In this document: one piece after another, positions 1-5,461 of the stretch
Numbering within the stretch: the stretch's first letter is position 1
How the letters are laid out: each line of letters opens with the position of its first letter
NCBI GenBank assembly: GCA_031256115.1
Contig: JAIRRF010000143.1
Location: 1-8,285, forward strand
Reading direction: 5' to 3'
Length of the DNA: 8,285 nt
Origin: Treponema sp.
Lineage (GTDB): Bacteria > Spirochaetota > Spirochaetia > Treponematales > Breznakiellaceae
The notes under the pieces: model-generated
What the model was told of the DNA's origin: nothing
Databases searched by the model: none
What the model saw: the letters and a program-made list of their open reading frames with translations, nothing else
Translations under genes and position numbers: made by a program

Positions 1-1
1 G

Positions 2-118
2 ATACACTACAGAAAATGTTGGGAAAACTATGTTAATGATCTGGAAAAACCAGGCCCCCTGCTTCGGACAAAATTTATTAATGCTATAGAAACCGGAATT
101 GCAGGTCTAGCCGATTAA
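2..118 (+). CDS. C-terminal fragment of an unidentified protein
   Basis: An open frame enters from the left edge and ends at TAA (116-118), giving 38 residues that end in ETGIAGLAD. The composition (YRKCWENYVNDLE, then PGPLLRTKFINAIE) reads like a normal soluble, probably helical, protein tail rather than random translation. I do not recognise the family. No start is visible, so the gene begins outside the window. The other two forward frames are interrupted in this stretch. Immediately after the stop codon the sequence becomes the left arm of a palindromic repeat element, so this gene probably ends exactly where the intergenic repeat block begins. It is on the same strand as aroB but about 600 bases away, with a strong terminator-like hairpin between them, so co-transcription with aroB is unlikely. 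Confidence 0.5.
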   Translation: MHYRKCWENYVNDLEKPGPLLRTKFINAIETGIAGLAD

Positions 119-340
119 ACTCTACTTTACCGCTGAACAAGCCATACAAATAAACCATATTTATTATGCCGGTGGGGTTAAGTTCCCCGCTCAGTCCATG
201 CTGGTCATGGCTTTTTCTAACGGACGCTTCCCGGCGTCACATTTGTCTACGCATGCCAAAATGGACTGATCAGGGAACTTAACCCCACCGCTACAACTCT
301 CTGAACATATTACATGGCTGGTTCATCTGTAAATTGGTTA
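116..340 (+). repeat. Type I palindromic repeat element, copy 1
   Basis: An element of about 220 bp with nested inverted repeats. The outer arms are 121-147 (TTTACCGCTGAACAAGCCAT) and 312-337, whose reverse complement contains TTTACAGATGAACCAGCCAT. Inside, GGTGGGGTTAAGTTCCC (171-187) pairs perfectly with 273-289, and TCAGTCCAT (191-199) pairs with 261-269. The apex carries the core TGGTCATGGC...ACGGACGC with a GACGC/GCGTC hairpin (223-227 with 234-238, loop TTCCCG). A second copy with the same layout and length lies at 4096-4320. It has no coding capacity of its own. The structure resembles a MITE or a long REP/BIME-like element. Whether it is mobile or acts as RNA is not visible here. Confidence 0.8.
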
Positions 341-575
341 TTACTGGGTATAGAAACGGTAATTTAGCGTATATGTATCCGGGTGTTCCTGGGTTAATAG
401 GAGGCGCACTCAGATTAAAGCAGAGGCGGGTGTGCAAGGCAAGATCCCTGCCAAAGGCAGAGGTCTTGCCTTGCACAGGCCCCGCCGGTTTTTTTAGGTG
501 CGCCTCCTTGGTGATTAAGAACACCCGGATACAAATACGCTAAATTGGAGTTTGAATTTCCGGGAAACTAATTGA
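336..575. repeat. Type II palindromic repeat element, copy 1
   Basis: This element joins or slightly overlaps the right end of the type I element. The arms 361-388 and 519-546 are complementary over 28 bases with one mismatch; they include GTATCCGGGTGTTC (375-388) and GAACACCCGGATAC (519-532). Inside, GGAGGCGCAC (400-409) pairs with GTGCGCCTCC (498-507). Next, GGCGGG (425-430) pairs with CCCGCC (481-486), and TGTGCAAGGCAAGA (431-444) pairs perfectly with 464-477. The apex is CTGCC-AAA-GGCAG (448-460). Diverged relatives lie at 1857-2095 (full length) and 4387-4445 (right half only). Short open frames on both strands inside it are by-products of the palindrome. Confidence 0.8.
425..495 (+). 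terminator. Probable Rho-independent terminator inside the type II repeat
   Basis: A long GC-rich hairpin (stem 425-444 with 464-486, with a small bulge at 478-480 and extended by the CTGCC-AAA-GGCAG tip) is followed by GG and then seven T residues (489-495). That is the classical arrangement for intrinsic termination of + strand transcription. It would stop read-through from the gene ending at 118 before the aroB promoter. The hairpin belongs to the repeat element. The T tract is absent from the related element at 1857-2095, so the terminator function may be specific to this copy. Confidence 0.55.
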
Positions 576-600
576 CTTTTTTCCGCTAATACGATATTTT
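572..600 (+). promoter_or_regulatory. Putative sigma70 promoter for aroB
   Basis: TTGACT (572-577) matches the -35 consensus at five of six positions. After a 17-base spacer, TATTTT (595-600) matches the -10 consensus at four of six. Transcription would start near 607, giving a leader of about 113 bases before the preferred GTG start. The -35 box sits at the outer edge of the type II repeat, so the repeat may supply part of the promoter. No operator or riboswitch was recognised in the leader. The call is based on consensus only. Confidence 0.45.
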
Positions 601-706
601 CAGATAAATATGCCTTTTCACTGTTCCGGAGCGTGTTTCGGCCGCCTGGAATACATTGGGCTGTTAAATTCGCGTGTTACCGGACGGGTTTTTACCTTTT
701 TGATCC

Positions 707-722
707 GGAAAGAATAGTTGTG
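707..722 (+). promoter_or_regulatory. Ribosome binding site deciding the aroB start
   Basis: GGAAAG (707-712) lies seven bases before GTG (720-722). The longer alternative, GTG at 633, has only CGGAG two bases upstream, which is too close to be used well. Its extra 29 residues (containing RPPGIHWAVKFACYRTG) do not look like an AroB N-terminus. The 720 start gives a protein that begins just before the normal N-terminal region of the family. Confidence 0.55.
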
Positions 723-1859
723 TCTATTTGTTTTCATTTTGAAGACTTCGCCAGCTTTGTGACCATTGGCAAGAAGCTTCCCCAGTCGAAAGAAGAAATT
801 TGCGCCTTAACGGATCGTTATTCTGCCAGTCAAGGTATTATTATTTGTGACGAAAATACTACCCGCTATGCAGGAAATCTGGGTTTTCCGGCTTATGTTC
901 TTCCGGCAGGAGAAAGATACAAGAGTTGGCAGACGGTAGAGCCCATCCTTAGGGCTGCCAAGGGTGAAGGATTGGGCAGGGATGGTCTTTTTATTGGCCT
1001 GGGGGGCGGTGTAATATGTGATTGTACCGCTTTCGCATCTTCCCTTTATATGCGGGGCGCACATTTAGCATTGATCCCCACTACCCTGCTCTGTATGATT
1101 GACGCGTCACTGGGAGGCAAAACAGGTATTAACCTGTATGGGATAAAGAATCTGGCAGGAACTTTTTATCCCGCAAAAGCCATTATTATAGCCCTGGATA
1201 CCCTGAAAAGCCTTCCTCCCGGGGAATGGAAGTCGGGCATGGCGGAACTTATTAAAGCCGCTATTCTGGATCCTGACCCAGAGTTTTTTACCATGATAAG
1301 CCAAAAACCTGATATTCAATTACTTATGTCTGAGCCTGATACTATCCAGCCTCTTATAGAAAAAGCCCTTATGGTTAAAGGCCGTATTGTAGAAAAAGAC
1401 CCAAGAGAAAATCCTGATTCTGCCGGAGGAAGGGCGCTTCTGAACCTGGGACATACCTTTGGACATGCTTTGGAAAGCGCAATGGATCCGGGGAAAATCA
1501 GCCACGGCGAAGCGACAGCCTGGGGCATTGCCCGTTCCTGCGAACTGGGACAGGAATTAGGAATAACTCCCCAGGATCGGGCAGAAGCGATACAAAAAAC
1601 CCTAAAAGCCTGGGGTTTCCGGACAGGAACCTCCATTGGAACTTCTCAAGGGTCTTCTTCAGAGTCTTCTCGGGGAACATCCCGGAGATCTTACCGCAAA
1701 GCTTCCCGCGAAAAGTTTCGGGAAGCCCTGTTGTCTGATAAAAAGAAAAAGAACGGAAAACTTCGGTTTGTGGTTCCCATGGCGAAAGGAGCTGCTTTGA
1801 TTGAAGAAGACGAGCGGGTTATAAAATATCTGGATACCCTTATTAATGGACTATTATAA
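720..1859 (+). CDS. aroB: 3-dehydroquinate synthase
   Basis: Converts DAHP to 3-dehydroquinate, the second step of the cytosolic shikimate pathway, using NAD+ and a divalent metal. Numbering from the GTG at 720 (379 residues), the NAD-binding glycine motif GGGVICD is at 95-101. MRGAHLALIPTTLLCMIDASLGGKTGIN, the substrate and nucleotide region typical of AroB, follows at about 111-138. Family metal ligands are present: Glu in MAELIKAA (E176), His in NLGHTFGH (H245, with catalytic-site H249) and His in HGEATAWG (H262). The C-terminal KKKKNGKLRFVVP motif is also typical. The usual GGGVIGDLxGF is here GGGVICDCTAF. The protein is slightly longer than most AroB (about 350-370) because of a Ser/Thr-rich four-residue repeat at about 303-334. 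It appears to be a single-gene unit with its own promoter. The longer start at 633 (408 residues) is less likely. The family call is secure. Confidence 0.95.
   Translation: MSICFHFEDFASFVTIGKKLPQSKEEICALTDRYSASQGIIICDENTTRYAGNLGFPAYVLPAGERYKSWQTVEPILRAAKGEGLGRDGLFIGLGGGVICDCTAFASSLYMRGAHLALIPTTLLCMIDASLGGKTGINLYGIKNLAGTFYPAKAIIIALDTLKSLPPGEWKSGMAELIKAAILDPDPEFFTMISQKPDIQLLMSEPDTIQPLIEKALMVKGRIVEKDPRENPDSAGGRALLNLGHTFGHALESAMDPGKISHGEATAWGIARSCELGQELGITPQDRAEAIQKTLKAWGFRTGTSIGTSQGSSSESSRGTSRRSYRKASREKFREALLSDKKKKNGKLRFVVPMAKGAALIEEDERVIKYLDTLINGLL
1626..1721 (+). repeat. Degenerate 12-bp tandem repeat inside aroB (eight units)
   Basis: Eight consecutive 12-base units in frame encode four-residue repeats: GTSI, GTSQ, GSSS, ESSR, GTSR, RSYR, KASR, EKFR. 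The clearest units are GGAACTTCTCAA, GGGTCTTCTTCA and GAGTCTTCTCGG. The pattern decays toward the 3' side, where it merges into normal AroB sequence. It falls between the helix ending KAWGFR and the conserved FREALLSDKKKKNGKLRFVVP segment, a position where family members usually have only a short loop. A flexible Ser/Arg-rich surface loop grown by slippage is the simplest reading. Because the unit is a multiple of three, copy-number change would not break the frame. Confidence 0.7.
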
Positions 1860-2095
1860 ACTCCGATTTATCACACTGACATCCGGGTGTTCCTAATTAT
1901 CAAGGAGGCACACCGGTACGTAAAGACGTACCTTAAAAAAAGCCAATGGGGCCTGCCCATACAAACTCATTGCCAAAGGCAAAGACTTTGCATGGGCACT
2001 CGCCTACGCTTTTGCCCTGTGTGCGCCTCCAATCTACCCAGGAACACCCGAATGAAGATATGGTAATTTTGGGTTTTAACACCCGGTATTAGTCT
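1857..2095. repeat. Type II palindromic repeat element, copy 2
   Basis: It begins at the aroB stop codon. CGGGTGTTCCT (1884-1894) pairs perfectly with AGGAACACCCG (2040-2050), and GGAGGC (1904-1909) pairs with GCCTCC (2025-2030). TGCCCAT (1954-1960) pairs with ATGGGCA (1992-1998), and the apex is TGCC-AAA-GGCA (1971-1981), the same TGCCAAAGGCA apex as copy 1. An additional small perfect hairpin, GGTACGT-AAAG-ACGTACC (1915-1932), is inserted on the left side and is absent from copy 1. The first 20 or so bases after the stop (TAAACTCCGATTTATCACAC, then TGA) resemble the left end of type I elements, suggesting a type I element reduced to its edge. No gene is seen in this stretch. Confidence 0.75.
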
Positions 2096-2104
2096 TTCCA
2101 TCTG

Positions 2105-2470
2105 AAAATGAATACCTTGGTACCAAAATCCATTACATGGATGAGGAATTTGCCCATGAAGTATATTCGGAATATATGCGCCTTGCAGGAGGTCTTTGCT
2201 TTACCGGAGGCGCATGTACAAGCCGCCTCTTGGCTCATATAATGCTGCGACAGCAGCTTCCTAATAAAAATTTCCTTGCACTCGCGGGCCGAAGGTCCGC
2301 ATGGCATGCATATGAAGAAGCGACACCAGAAGTGTCCGTAGAAAAAAGCCATGACCATCTAGCCTCCGGTAAGGCAGAGCCCCCCGCAAGGTGTTTAATT
2401 TCAGAAGTATGCTTCATGAGTAAATTCAATATACCTGTGTTGAATCTTTGCCACCAATGCATTCGGTGCA
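2105..2470 (-). repeat. Type III palindromic repeat element, copy 1
   Basis: A palindrome of about 365 bp. Outer arms 2115-2177 and 2397-2457 are complementary with many transitions (CCTTGGTACCAAAATCC against CATTGGTGGCAAAGATTC). GCCTTGCAGGAGG...TTACCGGAGGC (2180-2211) pairs imperfectly with 2362-2393. Small local hairpins are ATCCAT-TAC-ATGGAT (2128-2142), GCTGC-GACA-GCAGC (2244-2257) and GCGGGCC-GAA-GGTCCGC (2284-2300, one wobble). The core shared with type I lies inverted at 2322-2360, with the hairpin GACAC-CAGAA-GTGTC (2322-2336). The element overlaps the start region of the downstream barrel gene and is open in its frame from 2137. A shorter relative is at 4441-4748. Strand is given by the orientation of the shared core. 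Confidence 0.7.
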
Positions 2471-4098
2471 AAAAATTATGGTTCTATATAATCATTATCG
2501 TTATTTACAATCCCTGCCTTTTTTCCCAGGAAGAATCTGTAGAAGCTGAAACAGCAGAAGTTGAAACTGAATATGTTACCGAATTTGTTATTCGAAGCAT
2601 CAATTATAAAATAACAGGGAAAACCAAAGAATCCGCCCTGGAGCGGTTGGCTGATTTTAAGACCGGAGTACGTTTCAGCGGCTGGGCTGCTTTGGAAAAG
2701 TATCTGGCGGAAAAGATTCAGGATCTGTACAATATCAGGGCACTGGAAGCCGAAGAGAGTTCTGTTCATTATTCCCTTGGGGAAGCAGAAGAAGACGGCG
2801 TAATTCCTGTTTATCTGGAAATATCCGTTACGGACAGCACAAGCCTGATTATAATCCCTGAGCCCAAATACGATTCCAATGCCGGTTTTACCCTGAGTTT
2901 AAAAGCCAGGGATTACAACTTTTTGGGAACCCTGGCTCCCGTTAAACTGGATTTGGTCTGGGGCAGCGATGATAAAGACCGGAACTCCCTGGGATTCCTT
3001 ACGGAAATTACCATCCCTTTCAAAGCTTTTTACCATTATTGGATTTTTACATCCTACAATGAATACTACTATTACCGGACCGGCGAACCCTATTACAACA
3101 AGAATGTCCTGGGTTTAGCCTTGGAACTTCCTGTTTTGGATACCCTTTTTACGTTCGGTTTTGAACAGGGCCTGGTTATCCATGAAGAAAATACCGATCG
3201 GATTGCAAGTATCACCCGCCAGGCAGACAGCAGTGAGCCCGGATTAAGAATCCGCAAGCCCCCTTCCGACATCAACAACATCGATGAGTATCACGACTGG
3301 TATTTATTCAGTAAGCCATATGTGGACTGGAAAATACCTATGCCCCTTAGGGTAGGAAAATTTGGAAGGCTTGTTTATTCGCCGGGAGTTTACGGAATTG
3401 TAAAATACCAACCCGGAGGTGATCCCGGAGATTACCGGCGAGGACCCGGCGCAGGTATCGATCAGGAAATCGGTTTTAAAAAAATCAACTGGATTGGGAA
3501 TTATCGCGAGGGACTTGGGGTTTCTCTTTTTAACAAAAACGAGTATAACTTTTTCCGCCAGGACTGGATTAACAGTCTGGGTTTTCTTGCAGAAGGACAT
3601 ATAGCGGTATCAAGGTTTTTTGGCATATCAGGAAGGTTGATGTATACCCGGTGGTTTAATGATTTTTATGATTTAGCGGGAGATGTAATCCGGGGCTATA
3701 AGGACAATGAATTATACGCCAGAGAACGTCTTTCCCTGAATCTGGACTTTCCCGTCAGACTTATCCGTTTTGTTCCTTCGGAATGGAAGGAAAACCCCAA
3801 ATACAGGTACTTTGACTTTGAACAGCATTGGTCTCCCTTTGTCGACCTGGTTCTGGCAGACAGCTCGAACGGAAATAATAAACCGGACAGTAATCAACTT
3901 ATACCAAACAAATATCAACTAAAGAAGGAAGACCTTATTAGCGGTGCGGGCCTGGAAATTATCACTTTCCCCTTAAAATGGCGGAGTTTTTATCTCCGGG
4001 GCAGCATAGGCTTTAATATCCAGGAATTCCACCGGACAAAGAAGCTTCCAAAAGGTATATACAGGGAAATTTACATAGGCATGGGTCATTACTATTAA
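2416..4098 (+). CDS. Omp85-family outer-membrane beta-barrel protein with one POTRA-like domain
   Basis: Probable outer-membrane protein related to BamA/TamA, which insert or export other envelope proteins; the substrate here is unknown. Numbering from ATG 2416 (560 residues), a signal peptide covers about 1-37 (basic CIRCKK, then hydrophobic LWFYIIIIVIY, with likely cleavage after LFS). Residues 56-140 (FVIRSINYKITGKTKESALERL..., ending VYLEISVTDS) fit one POTRA domain. From about 150, alternating aromatic/polar segments form a barrel ending GHYY, with an aromatic last residue as usual for barrels. VIRGY (424-428) matches the (V/I)RG(F/Y) loop-6 hallmark of Omp85. The frame is open upstream to ATG 2137, but that part is repeat DNA. 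AGAAG at 2403-2407 supports 2416; TTG 2440 is an alternative and leaves a tidier signal peptide. It precedes the ABC operon by 658 bases of repeats. The family call is from motifs, not alignment. Confidence 0.7.
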   Translation: MSKFNIPVLNLCHQCIRCKKLWFYIIIIVIYNPCLFSQEESVEAETAEVETEYVTEFVIRSINYKITGKTKESALERLADFKTGVRFSGWAALEKYLAEKIQDLYNIRALEAEESSVHYSLGEAEEDGVIPVYLEISVTDSTSLIIIPEPKYDSNAGFTLSLKARDYNFLGTLAPVKLDLVWGSDDKDRNSLGFLTEITIPFKAFYHYWIFTSYNEYYYYRTGEPYYNKNVLGLALELPVLDTLFTFGFEQGLVIHEENTDRIASITRQADSSEPGLRIRKPPSDINNIDEYHDWYLFSKPYVDWKIPMPLRVGKFGRLVYSPGVYGIVKYQPGGDPGDYRRGPGAGIDQEIGFKKINWIGNYREGLGVSLFNKNEYNFFRQDWINSLGFLAEGHIAVSRFFGISGRLMYTRWFNDFYDLAGDVIRGYKDNELYARERLSLNLDFPVRLIRFVPSEWKENPKYRYFDFEQHWSPFVDLVLADSSNGNNKPDSNQLIPNKYQLKKEDLISGAGLEIITFPLKWRSFYLRGSIGFNIQEFHRTKKLPKGIYREIYIGMGHYY

Positions 4099-4320
4099 AC
4101 CCAAATTTACCGCTGAACCAGCCATACAAACAAACTATATAAATTATGCCAGCGGGGCATGAGTACCCTGCTCAGTCCATGCCGGTCGTGGCATTATTAA
4201 CGGACGCTCCTTGGCGTCACATTTATTTACGCACGCCGAAATGTACTGATCAGGGAACTCAAACCCCACCGGCAAAACTCATTAATAAATTGTATGTCGG
4301 GCTCAGCGGTAAATTAGGTT
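4096..4320 (+). repeat. Type I palindromic repeat element, copy 2
   Basis: Same length and layout as the copy at 116-340. It begins at the stop codon of the barrel gene with TAAACCCAAATTTACCGCTG. The outer arms are 4099-4128 and 4289-4320; both read AATTTACCGCTGA when taken inward. The inner stem 4149-4170 pairs with 4251-4272 (AGCGGGGCATGAGTACCCTG against CAGGGAACTCAAACCCC). The core GGTCGTGGC...ACGGACGC has the hairpin GACGC-TCCTTG-GCGTC (4203-4218). Stem sequences differ from copy 1 at several positions while pairing is largely kept. An open frame across it (4146-4403) is not credible as a gene. Confidence 0.8.
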
Positions 4321-4386
4321 TTTTCCGGATCAATAACCCTGCCACCGGAACTCGAATTATTATTATGAAATACTTGTATCCTATTT

Positions 4387-4445
4387 ACCCAGGAACACCC
4401 TGATACAAATGCGATAATTTAAGGTTTTATTACCCGGTGATAACC
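4387..4445. repeat. Right half of a type II repeat element
   Basis: ACCCAGGAACACCC (4387-4400) is identical to the right arm of the element at 1857-2095. The following stretch, including GGTTTTATTACCCGGTGATAACC (4423-4445), aligns with 2066-2095. It also aligns with the reverse complement of the left end of the first type II copy (336-360). No matching left arm (GGGTGTTCC) exists between 4321 and 4386, so this copy has lost its left half. Bases 4321-4386 show nothing I can identify. Confidence 0.6.
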
Positions 4446-4748
4446 TTAACTCATCGCATTGAACGCTTTAGCTCAAAATCCATTCCGTGTGGATGGAATT
4501 TGCCTTTGAAGATAGGAAATGGAGTGTTAAGACCCGCAGAAGGGTGCTTTCTCTGCCGGGAACTTTTCGGCGTGATACGATAAAGGTGACGCCAAGAAGC
4601 GTCCGTTTACAATGCCACGACCGGCAGTTCCCGGTAGGGAAACACCCTTCTGTGGGTTGTTTATAAGCAGAATTTGCTCCATGGGCAAATTCCTCGTACC
4701 TGTCTTGATTTTTGGTTTCGATGCGTTCAATGCGATAAGTTGGGGTTT
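4441..4748 (-). repeat. Type III palindromic repeat element, copy 2
   Basis: Outer arms 4444-4512 and 4675-4745 pair strongly at their ends (ATCGCATTGAACGC, 4453-4466, against GCGTTCAATGCGAT, 4723-4736) and again at GGAATTTGCC (4495-4504) with GGCAAATTCC (4684-4693). An inner stem joins GACCCGCAGAAGGGTG (4531-4546) to CACCCTTCTGTGGGTT (4643-4658), and TTTCTCTGCCGGGAACT (4548-4564) to 4626-4642 with two mismatches. The apex carries the inverted shared core with GACGC-CAAGAA-GCGTC (4588-4603), followed by GTTTACAATGCCACGACCGG. The element ends about ten bases before the ATPase start codon, so it forms the whole upstream region of the operon. Strand is given by core orientation. Confidence 0.7.
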
Positions 4749-4756
4749 ACAAAACT

Positions 4757-5461
4757 TTGGATACAAACCGTAAACCAATCGTAATTCTGGAGGGGATTTC
4801 CAGAAGCTACACCATGGGGGAAATTACCGTGGAGGCCCTAAAGGGTATTTCCATAGAATTTACCGAGGGGGATTTTATTTCAGTGGCGGGGCCTTCCGGT
4901 TCGGGTAAAACAACTATGATGAATATTATCGGTCTGATTGACCGGCCAACGGCGGGCAGGCTTTCTATGGGAGACAAGGTTACGGAAAACCTGAACCGGA
5001 GGGAGCTGACAAGAATTCGAAGGGAATATATAGGTTTTGTGTTCCAATCCTTTAACCTTTTGCCTGTATTAACTGTTTTTGAGAATGTGGAACTACCGCT
5101 ATTAATCGGGGAAAAGGCATTTTCCCGGAATGAACGGAAAGAACGGGTCGAATATTTTCTGGAAGAAGTCGGCCTTTTGGATCGGAGAAACCATAAACCT
5201 CCGGAACTGTCCGGGGGACAGCAGCAAAGAGCAGCCATAGCAAGGGCCATGGTTACCAAGCCCAGGCTGGTTATTGCCGACGAGCCCACGGCCAACCTTG
5301 ATTCTTCCAACGGAGAACGGATACTGGAACTGATGAAGAAGGTAAACAAGGAAGAAGGAACCACCTTTCTTTTTTCCACCCACGACCCGGATATCTGGAA
5401 GATGGCGGATCATATTTTGTTTCTCCGGGACGGGAAGCTGGAATTGGAGCAAAAAAAATGA
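4757..5461 (+). CDS. ABC transporter ATP-binding protein, LolD/MacB family
   Basis: Cytosolic ATPase that powers the two permeases encoded next. In 234 residues it has all expected motifs: Walker A GPSGSGKT (45-52), Q-loop FQSFN (Q97) followed by LLPVLTVFENVELPL, signature LSGGQQQRAAIARAM (151-165), Walker B LVIADEP (171-177), D-loop NLDS (180-183) and the H-loop His in STHDP (H209). The opening ILEGISRSYTMGEITVEALKGIS and the length are typical of LolD-like proteins. The start is TTG 4757: an in-frame TAA lies at 4736 with no ATG/GTG between, and the first internal ATG (4814) would remove the first strand. No convincing ribosome binding site precedes it, so expression may be weak or depend on upstream structure. 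It overlaps the next gene by ATGA. LolD and MacB-type ATPases cannot be told apart here. Confidence 0.9.
   Translation: MDTNRKPIVILEGISRSYTMGEITVEALKGISIEFTEGDFISVAGPSGSGKTTMMNIIGLIDRPTAGRLSMGDKVTENLNRRELTRIRREYIGFVFQSFNLLPVLTVFENVELPLLIGEKAFSRNERKERVEYFLEEVGLLDRRNHKPPELSGGQQQRAAIARAMVTKPRLVIADEPTANLDSSNGERILELMKKVNKEEGTTFLFSTHDPDIWKMADHILFLRDGKLELEQKK

Noticed and set aside
291..543. Open frames on both strands (291-524 minus, 334-543 plus)
   Set aside because: Both lie inside the type I/II palindromes, lack ribosome binding sites and mirror each other because the DNA is palindromic.
633..719. Extended AroB N-terminus from GTG 633
   Set aside because: The CGGAG is only two bases from that GTG, and the added residues do not resemble AroB; GTG 720 has a well-spaced GGAAAG.
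601..719. Riboswitch or attenuator in the aroB leader
   Set aside because: No known riboswitch consensus, leader peptide rich in aromatic codons or terminator-like hairpin with a T run was found there.
1915..1945. Terminator after aroB formed by GGTACGT-AAAG-ACGTACC
   Set aside because: The hairpin is followed by TTAAAAAAA rather than a T tract on the + strand, and on the minus strand the T run precedes the stem.
4146..4403. 85-codon + strand frame (MPAGHEYPAQ...)
   Set aside because: It crosses the second type I element and unrelated sequence, the homologous copy at 116-340 does not keep this frame, and no ribosome binding site is present.
119..4748. CRISPR array
   Set aside because: Repeats are long, diverged, nested palindromes without regular spacers, and no cas gene is present.
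4807..5379. 190-codon minus-strand frame opposite the ATPase
   Set aside because: The + strand carries every ABC motif in order; the antisense frame has no recognisable domain and is a codon-bias shadow.
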